DNA from: Vitis vinifera
Lineage: Eukaryota; Streptophyta; Magnoliopsida; Vitales; Vitaceae
Assembly (NCBI RefSeq): GCF_030704535.1
Contig: NC_081808.1
Span: 23,067,501-23,131,500, forward strand
Direction: 5' to 3'
DNA length: 64,000 bases
Under the pieces are notes generated by a model. That model did not search any database, was not told the origin of the DNA, and worked only from the letters and a program-made list of their open reading frames with translations. Of this stretch, positions 51,501 through 61,499 are shown piece after piece; the stretch's first letter is position 1; every line of letters begins with the position of its first letter. Both the position numbers and the translations under genes were made by a program.

Positions 51501-52027
51501 CAAGAGCATGAAGCATAATTGGTAACAAATATTATTTTCTTCATGTAGGGCCCTTAGAATTCATCCACCACAAAAGCATAAGTCATCAAAGAGGGAGCCT
51601 ACATGGGTTGTAGTAGGGGTGAGTAATTCATATAAATTAGGTAATGCAATTTTTAATACCATTTCTTAATGTTTAATTAAGTACAAGATATCCTACAACT
51701 AACTATAAAATTGGTGTATTCTACAATGATTTATTTTTATGCATAAAGTGCCCAATACAACCAGGTAGTGTTGAATGTGGATACTATGTGATGAGATATA
51801 TGAGAGATATTATTGCTGATCAAGGATGTCTTACATCAAAGGTATGCACCAGTTTATTAATTTCCAATATATCAATTTTTACCTTTTTTTTCAATGTAAT
51901 TGATTAAATTGTTTACATTACTCCTTAATAGTTTCACGGAAAAAAATCGTATAGCAAAGATGAGTTGAACGAAGTACGATCAGAATGGGTAATGCTGGTC
52001 ACTCAGTTGATACTCTCTTCTGTTTGA
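48577..52027 (+). CDS. Transposase_24 / Ulp1-like cysteine protease gene of the CACTA element
   Basis: Twelve exons: 48577-48837, 48926-49138, 49209-49301, 49389-49502, 49601-49972, 50371-50598, 50714-50961, 51112-51291, 51377-51481, 51549-51618, 51749-51841, 51932-52027. Every junction is GT-AG and keeps frame, giving 690 residues without a stop. An acceptor two bases before the ATG implies an upstream leader exon. Residues about 90-290 resemble Transposase_24 (DILTEALGTPEYSGRVRAKG, KHYTPHQYF). The C-terminal 180 residues resemble Ulp1/C48 peptidases, with YHWVLV (His572), YYLDS (Asp589), and QPGSVECGYY (Gln632, Cys638) forming the expected catalytic set. A SUMO-type deconjugating activity is inferred only from the fold. 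Its role in transposition is unknown. Confidence 0.85.
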
Positions 52028-52261
52028 AGGCTTTGAAGACACTTTTTTGTATGGAAATAGATCATACTTTTGCCCAATCCAACTATCACTTTTGTTGAGG
52101 TTAATATTTTATTTTTTTTCTCTTTTGAACCAAACTATGATTATAAGTAAATTGTTTGATGGAATCACAACCAAGTTGATAATATTTTCTTTCTATTGTC
52201 ATGATATTTCTCCAATTTCCCATAACTGAACTAAGTTGTTAACTGCATGCATGACTCACAG

Positions 52262-52702
52262 GCATCCAAAGGGAAACTTTTTGAAGCTGAAAGTTGGAAG
52301 TTTTTCCAAGTTTCTAATAGTTCATGAGCTACTGCCACAAAAAAGGTTTTTTTCATAGGGATATCAAGTTTATTATTTCTTGCCTCCTATTAAAGATCTT
52401 CTACAAGGGGATATACACTTGGAATTTTGTTGTTCTCATGTGATCATTTGTTTTCATTCTCAACTACAGAATGTTCTTGTTGGTTCAAAAGGGAACATGA
52501 AGATTTCTAATTTTGGCCATGGTGTTATACCACAACATTGTAAGTTACATCATCACCCTCATAAAACATAAAGATTTCTTCATAAAATAATTTTTTTGTT
52601 TCATTGCTTAACTTATTTATTTTTCAATGAATTTAAAACTACAAGATGATGGATTACTATATATTTATATACAACCAATGGAAGTTCAAATTACATTGCT
52701 TA
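52262..52702 (+). pseudogene. Captured CIPK/SnRK3 protein kinase fragment
   Basis: Three exon-like pieces follow the order of a CBL-interacting protein kinase: ASKGKLFEAESWKFFQ after a TCACAG acceptor (52262 on), CHKKGFFHRDIK ending at 52368 (catalytic loop HRDxK), LQNVLVGSKGNMKISNFG then IPQHCK before a GTAAGT donor (about 52462-52545), and DDGLL then TTNGSSNYIA (52645-52702). In active kinases DFG stands where NFG is here, so the metal-binding Asp is lost; a frameshift lies before CHKKG and another after DDGLL. It sits between the protease gene and the right end of the CACTA element. Confidence 0.8.
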
Positions 52703-54190
52703 ATTAACTTCTAATTAAGTTTTTTCAAGTGTCGAAAATGTGGTTTGTAGTTTAATTTTCATTTCATTCAAATTAACTGTTCTATTTTTATCTCTTCAAC
52801 CAATTTGTAGACTAGGTAAGTGATTGAGCATAGCTCTAGAAGCTGCCAATGAAGTATCTCTATGAATATAATCCCCTCATGAGTTGCAGAAATTTTAAGA
52901 CCAACATCATACTCTTAGAGGTATGGTCTCTACTACTCAAAAATTACCATTATATTTTGTTCATTCAGAAAATTTATATTGGTGATGAAGTTTTTATTAT
53001 TTTACATCATTGGCTTGATAACCATGCTTTTTAAATTTAGTATACATGAGAAATAGCAATTAAGAATTCCGGTTTCTCACTTTATGTGTTTGTATTATGG
53101 ACATTTTTAAGCTAAAGTTCCTTAAGCTTTACTTTTGTGTAATGTATTGCATGATAGGCTGATGTTTGAATCTCTATTTAGCTTCATAGATAACCTGAAT
53201 TTATTGTTAAATTTTTATGCAATCATATCTGTGCCATATAGTTGTCACTTTGGATCGCTCACATAATTCTAGATATTTTCCCAAATATGTTTTATTTTAA
53301 AAAATAATCATAATCTTTTTAAATATGAAATATGAGCTTTCATTAAAAAATATTCATCATTAGAAGATGTTTATCTACCATTAAGTTGTAGATATTCTTC
53401 TCTACATTTTTTTATGCATGCCAATTTATTTATTGTTAAGTTCTAGAATTCATATAGTTGTTGCTACCCTTGATAGTGATAAATAAGATGAATTGAATAT
53501 TTTAATGGACTATTGATGTTGATATTCTCTTGTCCCAAACTTGGTTTGTTTTTCTATTTTTTTTTTGGGGCTATACTAAAGATTTAATGGATTATTGATG
53601 TTGATGTTCTCTTATCCCGTATTTGATTAATCTCTTGTTTTGTGTTTTAACTATTGATAGTAATTTTGTTGTAATTATTCTTAGGGTCACATATGTCAAT
53701 TGGTATACACATTTGTTTTCCTATTATATTTTCATTGACATTTCTTTCTCTCTATTTCTAGAAGTCTTCACTTATATATCTTTTCTGAAATTGTAATTGA
53801 TTTTAGTTTTTTGTGCATGTAGGTCATTTTTTTGGGAAATTAACCTTGTAGTTGGATAAGCTAGCATGAAGGAGTATGTTGAAGGCCAAAGCACAATTGG
53901 GTTGCATGTAAAGAAAAAATGGACTATGTCAAGGGACTAAACATTAAAGTTATGACATTTTTTGTGGTTATTTTAATATATTTTAGCTTTTTTGTGTTTC
54001 TTGTTTATGAAATACAACTTCTTTATTTGTGATTAAATACTGCAATTTGGAAATGTATTACCAGGTGAAAAATTAGGTGCAACAACTAATTTCATTGGTA
54101 CATAATTTTTTTTCTTATGTGTATGCATTATTTCAATAACAGGTGAAAAATTAGGTGTAACAATTATTAAACTAAAACTAAATTTAAAAT
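52703..54190. other. AT-rich right interior of CACTA
   Basis: No supported gene. A short duplicated phrase (CTATTGATGTTGATATTCTCTT and a near copy) occurs near 53510 and 53595. GTGAAAAATTAGGTGYAACAA occurs twice (about 54063 and 54142). Confidence 0.5.
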
Positions 54191-54204
54191 TAAGCAATTA
54201 TCTT

Positions 54205-54648
54205 CCTTGACGCTTTTACTAAGTGTTAAGGAATGAGAGTAACTACTAGTAACATTTATACAACCCAATAATGACACTAATAAATGTGTCAATATAGTGT
54301 GAACAACTAACAATGATACTTTTTAAGTGTCAAGGTTCTCTTCAATGACGCTTTTTAGAAATGTCCTTATAGTTCGATATTTGAAACTGCTAAACAATGA
54401 CACTTATATAAAGTGTCAAGGTTTCTTCTACTCAACAATGGCGCTTATAAAGTGTCAATGTAGTTTGATATAACTAATGATGACACTTTTTTTAAGCGTC
54501 AAGGTTCTCTTCAATGGCGCTTTCTAGAAGCGTCATTGTAGACAAATACTTATTATGACAGGCTAGTAGATGACGCTTTGGGGAAGCGCCATTGAATGTG
54601 TTTCTCGACACTTAAAAAGCGTCATGGTTAATGTTTTTTCTTATAGTG
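54205..54648. repeat. Right subterminal repeat array of CACTA
   Basis: About ten copies of an imperfect palindrome, TGACRCTT, a short spacer, then AAGYGTCA, spaced roughly every 40 bases (for example near 54208, 54317, 54398, 54437, 54479, 54513, 54571, 54606). The array ends at the CACTA terminus. Confidence 0.8.
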
Positions 54649-55008
54649 GGGGTTTCATTGGGTCTTCAGGTTCTTGCACCATTCAATTTGATCCCAGATG
54701 GGGCACTATTCCAATTGGCTCATTCTACACATTTGGTTATCAGATACCAAGATAACATTGTCCCGTTCACTTTATGGCCAGAGGATGATGATTCAGAGGG
54801 GAGAGGGATAGAAATTGTAACTCGTAGTGGAAGGATAGCTCAGCCATCACCACCAGCAGTCAGACCATTTGAGGGTGTAACCTCTCATGAGGAGGTTAGG
54901 AGAGAGGATGATGAGGTTTTGAGACAGTTACAGAGTACTCAAGCTCATATTTCTATTTGGAGCTTATTGACATCATCCAGTACTCATAGAGATGCTTTGA
55001 TTTGAGCC

Positions 55009-55470
55009 TTGAGTCATATCAAAGTAGAGACTACCGCCACTCTAGAGGGGTTGATTCATATGATGACGACCGATAGGGTCACTTGCATTGTGTTTTTAGA
55101 TGATGATTTGCCTCTTGAGGGTTTAGACCACGTACGCCCTCTATATATCACAGTTGGTTGTTTAGGCCACAAAGTTCCATCTATCTTGTTGGACAATGGC
55201 TCAGCGTTGAACGTCTTCCCTTTAGCCATTGCTATAGCCTTTGGTTTCACATCTTCAGATTTTGGTCCTTCTACTCCGTCAGAGCATATGATAGCACCAA
55301 GAGGGAGGTTATGGGTACCTTGGTGATTGATTTGCAGATTGGTCCAACCACATTCTCTACTTTGTTCTAGGTTTTGAGAATTCCTACATCCTTAAACTTA
55401 TTACTAGGCCGACCTTGGATACATAGAGCTGGAGCTATTCATTTTTCTCTTCATTAGAAGGTGAAGTTCA
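55009..55470 (+). pseudogene. Gypsy aspartic protease remnant
   Basis: LLDNGSALNVFPL carries the DxGSA-like active-site motif, with DNG replacing DTG as in many plant Gypsy elements. Downstream, SLNLLLGRPWIHRAGA matches the conserved GRPW block. The frame changes near 55326. Confidence 0.75.
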
Positions 55471-56689
55471 TTCATGATGGGTAGGTCATCACGGTACAGT
55501 CTACCGGAGATATGTTAGCCTTTTCCGAGCCAGTACTTCAGATCAGTCATAGTGAGGATGAATAATTTCTGATTGGGTTTACTTTTGATGAGATACAGAC
55601 TCTTGAGATTGAGGATTTTTGTAGAGATTTTGTAACTATGTTATTTGATCAGCACAACAGTACAATGATTCTTGATATGATGAGGGGTATGACTTTTCTA
55701 CCTAGCATGGGGTTAGGACGACGTCAGTAGGGACCCAGTGAGTTTATAGATATCATTGACCATGATACGACATTTGGACTTAGGTTCATTCCTATTGAGG
55801 CCGATTACCATTACATGGGGCAATTGCGCAAGGAGTGAGTGAGGGTCCGTTTGTCCCACACACCATTTAATTATCCTATTCGACCCTATAGGATGAGTTT
55901 GACCAACTACTTTGTTAGAGGATCAGAGATTTGACCCCGTCTAGAGGAGATGGACAGTGTGGTTCATACAAATAGAGAGATTGAGCTTCAACATCTATTT
56001 CACCAGTTACAGTTGAGTGATGGGGCTCCTAGCACTTATGTTTCTATGGCGATTGCTCCTCCGTCTCTAGATTGAGCTAGTTTGTTGTCCCTATGCTTCC
56101 TAGAGGAGGTCATTGATGATGGAGTGGTCGTTGATCCCACTGAGATGATTGATGAAGTTGTTCCCTATGATGAGTACTGAGATGAGATGGACATGATGAC
56201 CGTGAGTTAGATTAGTAGCATTGTTCAACTTTAACCAATTTCACCATTTGATATGTTTGGGGTGTGTACTATTGAGGTTGTTGAGGAGACCTAGACTATT
56301 CTTGCTCTAGAGCTTCTAGAGGATGATGGTAGTTTGTTGAGGACACTGTTGGCCCAGTTGAGGGAGCGCCCGACATTGTGGACCCATTTCTTTCCTTTGA
56401 TGTTTTATTGGGATTTGTCTCCTGCTCTGACAATGTTTCTATTACTTCGTTTATGGATTTGAGTATCTTTGAGTATTCGTCTGTCTCTTATGATCATATC
56501 TCTATATCTCTACTCCTCTCACCTATTCCACAAATATTGGATATAGATGATGAGATTGCACAACCCTATCCAGATAGGGGCTCTTTTGATCTTGACTCAG
56601 ACCCCATGGATGAGAGAGTTTCACTTGTTATAGGGGATGTTGAGACTATTGATTTTGGCACAGAGGATTAGCCTAGAGAGCTGAAGATT

Positions 56690-57375
56690 GGTTCACCCTT
56701 ATCTATAGATGAGAGGAATAGACTTATTCATTTACTCAGGTCATACTTGGATGTCTTTACATGGTCTTATGAGGACATGTTTGGCCTCGATTCCTCTATA
56801 ATTCAGCACCACTTACCTATTCTACCACATGTTAGACCAGTTAAGCAGAAATTGAGATGGTTGCATCCACGTTGAAGTTTGCAGGTGAAATAGGAGATTA
56901 AAAAACAACTTAGTGTTGGAGTCATATCAGTGTTGAGTACCTAAAGTGGTTGGCTAATGTCGTTCTTGTTCTAAAAAAAGACGACAAAGTTAGAGTATGT
57001 GTTGACTTCAGAGACCTTAATAAAGCCAGCCCTAAAGATGACTTTCCGCTCCCACACATTGATTTGTTGGTTGATAGCACCGCAGACCATTCGATGTTGT
57101 CTTTCATGGATGAATTTTCAGGGTATAATAAGATTTTGATGGCTCTAGAGGATATGGAGAAGACAACCTTTATTACCGAGTGGGGTACCTACTGTTACAA
57201 GGTTATGCCATTTGGGTTGAAGAATGCAGGAGCTACTTATCAGAGAGTCGCTACCACTTTGTTTCATGACATGATGCATAGGGATGTGGAACTTTATGTG
57301 GATGATATGATTGTGAAATCCCGAGGTAGAGCAGATCATCTAGTAGCTCTAAAGAGATTCTTTGAGAGGATTTGA
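56690..57375 (+). pseudogene. Gypsy reverse transcriptase remnant
   Basis: The 56950-57375 part is open and shows VCVDFRDLNKASPKDDFPLP, MPFGLKNAGATYQR and the catalytic YVDDMIVKS. The upstream part (56690-56940, PYEDMFGL-type start of the domain) has stops. The VDFRDLNKA and YVDD motifs are intact, but flanking stops prevent a full product. Confidence 0.88.
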
Positions 57376-58430
57376 AAATTCAGATTGAGGTTGAATCCAA
57401 ATAAGTGCACATTTGGAGTGACTTCTGGGAAATTGTTAGGGCATATGGTTAGTGAGCGAGGTATAGAGGTTGACCCAAATAAGATCAAAGCCATACTTGA
57501 CATGCTTGTGTCGAGGATTGAGAAAGAGATAAGAGGTTTTCTGGACAGAATACAGTACATCAATCGATTCATAGCCAGATTGACAGACATATGTGAGCCC
57601 ATCTTTTGTCTTTTGAGAAAGAATCAACCAACTGTTTGGAATGATGATTGCCAGCTTGCATTTGAGAAGATTAAGGAGTATTTGCTTTCTCCTCCTGTTT
57701 TGGCGCCTTCCATGTCGGGGCGTCCACTTCTTCTATATTTGTTAGTTTCAGACATGGCCTTGGGATGTATGTTAGCTCAACTTGATGACTCGAGGAAGGA
57801 GCGAGCTATTTACTATATGAGTAAGAGGATGTTGGAGTATGAGATGAGATATGTTATGATTGAACGCCTTTGCTTAACACTAGTTTAGGCTGCCAGGAGA
57901 TTGAGACATTACATGATAGAGTATTCAGTGCATTTGATATCCCACCTAGATCCGTTGAGATACCTATTTGACAGACCTGCATTGACTGGTAGATTGATGA
58001 AATGACTCGTACTTTTAATAGAGTTCGATATTCAGTATGTTTCTCAGAAGTCTATTAAGGGAAGTATTGTCTCCGATCACTTAGCCTCATTGCCGACATC
58101 TAAGGATAAACTAATTGATGATGGTTTTCCAGATGAGGAGTATGTTGCTATGACTAGCTTATTAGGATGGTGCATGTACTTCGATGGTGAAGCTAATCAG
58201 AAAGGGTATGGGATATGTGTTATGTTGGTATCCCCTCAGGGTGATCATATTCCGAGGTCTGTTCGTTTGGCATTTCTTGATCGACATCCTATCACGAATA
58301 ATATAGTTGAGTATGAGGCTTATATCCTTGGTTTAGAGACTGCATTGGAGCTTGGCATTAGACAGATGAAGGTATTTGGTGACTCTAATTTGGTACTCAG
58401 ATAGATTCAGGGAGATTGGAAGACTAGGGA
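57376..58430 (+). pseudogene. Gypsy RNase H region remnant (two RNase H-like domains)
   Basis: 57385-57888 gives the connection and first RNase H (FGVTSGKLLGHMVSERGIE, then LYLLVSDMALGCMLAQ). A second, archaeal-type RNase H-like domain is seen at 58090-58404 (MYFDGEANQKGYGI, then NIVEYEAYILGLE and GDSNLVLR). Two such domains are typical of the Tat lineage. Stops lie between and after them. Confidence 0.78.
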
Positions 58431-58839
58431 TGTGAAGTTTAGGTCATATCACGCTTACTTGGAGTTACTGGTTGAGAAATTTGATGACTTGAGATATGTT
58501 CATTTGCTTAGAGGGCAGAACCGGTTTGTTGACGCCTTAGCTACCCTAGCGTCTTCTGTAGACATTCTAATCGATGTAGTTGTATGTTCATTGCTGATTG
58601 AGTTGAGGTTTGCACCCTCTTACTGTTGTTTGATTGGAGAGATAGAGGTCCAGGATGATCTACCTTGGTATCATGACATTTATCAGTTTCTTAGATTTGA
58701 CACATATCTTGAGGTAGCCACAACCAAGGATCGGAAAGCATTGAGGCAGTTAACCACTAGACTTGTGATTTGTGGAGATACCTTATACAGGCAATCAACT
58801 GATGGTATGCTTCTGTTGTGTTTAGATTGAGCCTCTGTA

Positions 58840-59911
58840 GGTCGAGTGATGAGAAAGGTTCACGCAGGAGTTTGTGGTCTGCATATGGGAAGACACATGT
58901 TGGCCCATAAGATTATGAGGACAAGGTATTTTTGGTTGACTATGGAGACAGATTGTTGTCAGTTTGTTCATAAATGCCCAGAGTGTTAGATTCATGGTGA
59001 TCTCATTCATGCACCGCCATCAGAGTTACATGCTTTGACCTCGTCATGACCATTTTCAGTATGGGGTATTGATATTATTGGGAAGATTTCACCAAAATCT
59101 TCCATTGGTCGCGAGTTCATCCTAGTTGCCATAGATTATTTCACCAAGTGGGTGGAGGCTGCATCATATGCCAGGTTGACATCTGCTTGAGTTGCCAGTT
59201 TCATTAGGTCACACATCATTTGCCGCTATAGGATTCCTTATGAGTTGATTTCAGATAGAGGGGTGCACTTCCGAGCTGAGGAAGATACTTTGTTGTAGAA
59301 GTATGACATCTGACATCATAGATCTTCTGCATATAGGCCATAGACCAATGGGGCAGTAGAGGTAGCAAATAAGAACATTAAGAGGATTTTGAGGAAGATG
59401 GTTGAGACTTCTCGAGATTGGTCAGAGAAACTCCCTTTTGCATTGTGGGCATACCGTACCTCTTTTCGCACTTCTACAAGAGCTACACCTTACCCTCTAG
59501 TGTATAGTATGGAGGTTGTTTTGCCAGTTGAGACAGAGATGGGTTCATTGAGAGTAGCCCTTGAGTAGCAGATTTCTAAGACAGAGTGGGCTCAGGCTCG
59601 ATTTGATCAGCTTAACCTTTTAGATGAGAGGATATTGAGAGCAACAGATCATGTTTAGGCCTATTAGAGGAAAATGCCTCGTGCCTTCAGGAAACGGGTT
59701 AAGCCTAGACCATTAAAGAAAGGGGATTTGGTTTTGAGGATTCTTAGAGGTTTAATTGGAGACCCTAGAGGGAAGTTCAGATCTAGTTGGAGTGAGCCTT
59801 ATGTTATTCGAGAGTTAACTCCAGAAGGGGCTACATGGTTGACCGATTTAGATGAAAACCAATTTTTAGAGCCTACCAATGTGGATTAGCTAAAGAAGTA
59901 TTACGTTTGAG
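58840..59911 (+). pseudogene. Gypsy integrase remnant
   Basis: The zinc-binding start (GLHMGRHMLAHK, then HKCPEC), catalytic core pieces (WGIDIIGKISPKS with the first Asp, SDRGVHF with the second, TNGAVEVANKNIKR with the Glu) and the C-terminal region (KGDLVLRILRGLIGDPRGKF) are all present but separated by stops. Confidence 0.82.
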
Positions 59912-61052
59912 ATTATGATCACAGGATAGGTGACCATCATTTCGGTTAGCCTTACACTTTATCACCTTTATTAATATATTAGACCGTTGCTAACCCATTG
60001 AGAGAGAGAGATTCAAGAGAGCGATTATGCCATGGTTGCAAGTGGTAGATGCCGCTATCATTTGTTAGGTTACACAGAAAAGGGGAGAGCGAGAGAGAGA
60101 GAGAGAGTAAAATTCATAATTTCATCTAGAAGTGGATTATTTTGTATTGAAGGTAGATAGCTGATTGATGACAAGGACAAAAACCGACTCATCAATAACT
60201 ATACGAATGGACCGGAACATTTTAGTGGTGAAAGAAGGAGCTTTGATTGAATCAGTGCGTAGGATATTGGGTGGGTTCCTCATTCAACTAATGTCTTTTC
60301 GTTCTTTCCAGAGGAGGGTATTCTTATAGGTTCATAATTTAATTTGCGTTTTAGGTAGGGAAGGTACTGTTTTTTTTTTTTTTTTTTCAAAAACTTGACG
60401 AGCTTCTCTGTAATTCAGAACCGTAAAAACTGATGATTGATGTAATTTATCCAAAGAACATCTGAATATATACGACCATGGGAAAGTAAGACTGGTTTTC
60501 TGTGTCCATGTTGGAAAGCATCAATTCAAAGAAGATTGGACACATTTCAAATACGACTAGTCCTCATGTTTCTCCACCAAGCAAAGCTATTTGTACCCGT
60601 CCTCCTGTCCATGCCTCCACCAAGCAAAGCAACCAATGAAACTTCTCAACAGTGTCCTCCATTAGCATGTGGGGATCTGAGGCTAGCAAGTCCAAAAGGG
60701 AATTCGGAAAATTGAGACCACAATCACTTGATATGCTAAGTTAAGCTAATAATCTCGTGATATTAAAAACTCCCTTCGCTCTGATATTTTTCTCCTTCTT
60801 TCATCCCGAAGTCCAGCCCATGAAAAAGATGGATGTAGCCCTCTGGAATGAAGGCTATGAGTTGAAGTAAAGCTAGTGGCTGAAATGCTTTTAAGAGAAC
60901 TCTCATAAATGCTGTCGGGCCAACAAGGATTTCCACATTTACCATCATAGGCAATTGCAAATGTGTGGTGATAATTCAAATGGCAAAGCCTCTGAGTGGA
61001 TTGCCACATTTAGATCCACCACGTAGTCATGAGCCAGTGAGTTCAAGTTTTA
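59912..61052. other. Upstream region of WAT1 gene 2
   Basis: Contains a (GA)n tract at 60081-60108, a T run near 60371 and the phrase TCCACCAAGCAAAGC twice (about 60573 and 60616). An 87-codon minus open frame at 60746-61009 is not recognised. Confidence 0.5.
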
Positions 61053-61373
61053 GGTTATGTTTGGCTCTCAGAAAATATCAAGAAAAAAAATACAAAATAC
61101 AAAAAAAAAATAGTTTTTCATGTTTGGTTTCACTATAATTTTTTTAAAAATAAATATAATTAAAATTAATTAGAAATTTATATATTTTAAAATTTTTTAA
61201 TATTTATATAATAGAGGAAATTAAGTGAAATAAATTTTAAAAAATATATAAAAATAATTTATTGATTTTAAATCCATTGTTTATTTTTTTTTCATTTTTT
61301 CTTTTCTTTCACTTTTTCCTTTTATTTTCTTTCCCTCGTATTTTCTCATAAATTTTCTAAACCAAACATAGCA
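61053..61373. mobile_element. Tourist-like MITE upstream of WAT1 gene 2
   Basis: The left end is GGTTATGTTTGG and the right end, read inward, is TGCTATGTTTGG; both sides have TTA (61050-61052 and 61374-61376). Size (321 bp), TTA duplication and ends match the Tourist/PIF-Harbinger type and resemble the ends of the 919-bp element at 18224-19142. The interior is AT-rich without coding. Confidence 0.72.
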
Positions 61374-61499
61374 TTAAAGTTTGTCTGGCTTATAAATATA
61401 CTCATTTGGTTTGAGTTATGAAGACACTCAAATCATCCAACATTCCTGAAATATATAAGCAGCTTTCGTGTTTGTCTTAGTTCTACATTGAGACATTAC
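61374..61499 (+). promoter_or_regulatory. Core promoter of WAT1-related gene 2
   Basis: A TATA box (CTTATAAATATA, about 61389-61400) lies about 105 bases before the ATG and some 16 bases to the right of the MITE end. Everything upstream of the TATA box within 320 bases is transposon sequence. Confidence 0.6.

Larger units (their letters stand above)
40377..54648 (+). mobile_element. CACTA (En/Spm) DNA transposon, 14.3 kb, inserted in the Gypsy element
   Basis: The right end, read inward, is CACTATAAGAAAAAAC; the left end is CATTACTACAAAAATTG, one base off CACTA. Both are flanked by GGG (40374-40376 and 54649-54651), the 3-bp duplication expected of CACTA elements, and removing the element with one GGG rejoins the Gypsy frame exactly. 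Both ends carry arrays of TGACRCTT/AAGYGTCA subterminal motifs. Inside are a TNP2-type transposase, a Transposase_24/Ulp1-type protease gene, and captured host sequence. All genes point rightward. Confidence 0.93.
54652..59911 (+). mobile_element. Ty3/Gypsy element (Tat-like), right portion with pol
   Basis: Continuation of the element broken by CACTA. In order: end of gag, aspartic protease, reverse transcriptase, RNase H, a second RNase H-like domain, and integrase, the Tat-lineage arrangement. Dozens of in-frame stops (often CAG or TGG changed to TAG or TGA) show long decay. No 3' LTR copy of the 37.6-37.9 kb sequence is seen after 59911, so the element seems truncated on the right. Confidence 0.88.

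Noticed and set aside
60746..61009. 87-codon minus-strand open frame next to the MITE
   Set aside because: Two overlapping frames are open on the same strand, and neither has recognisable features.
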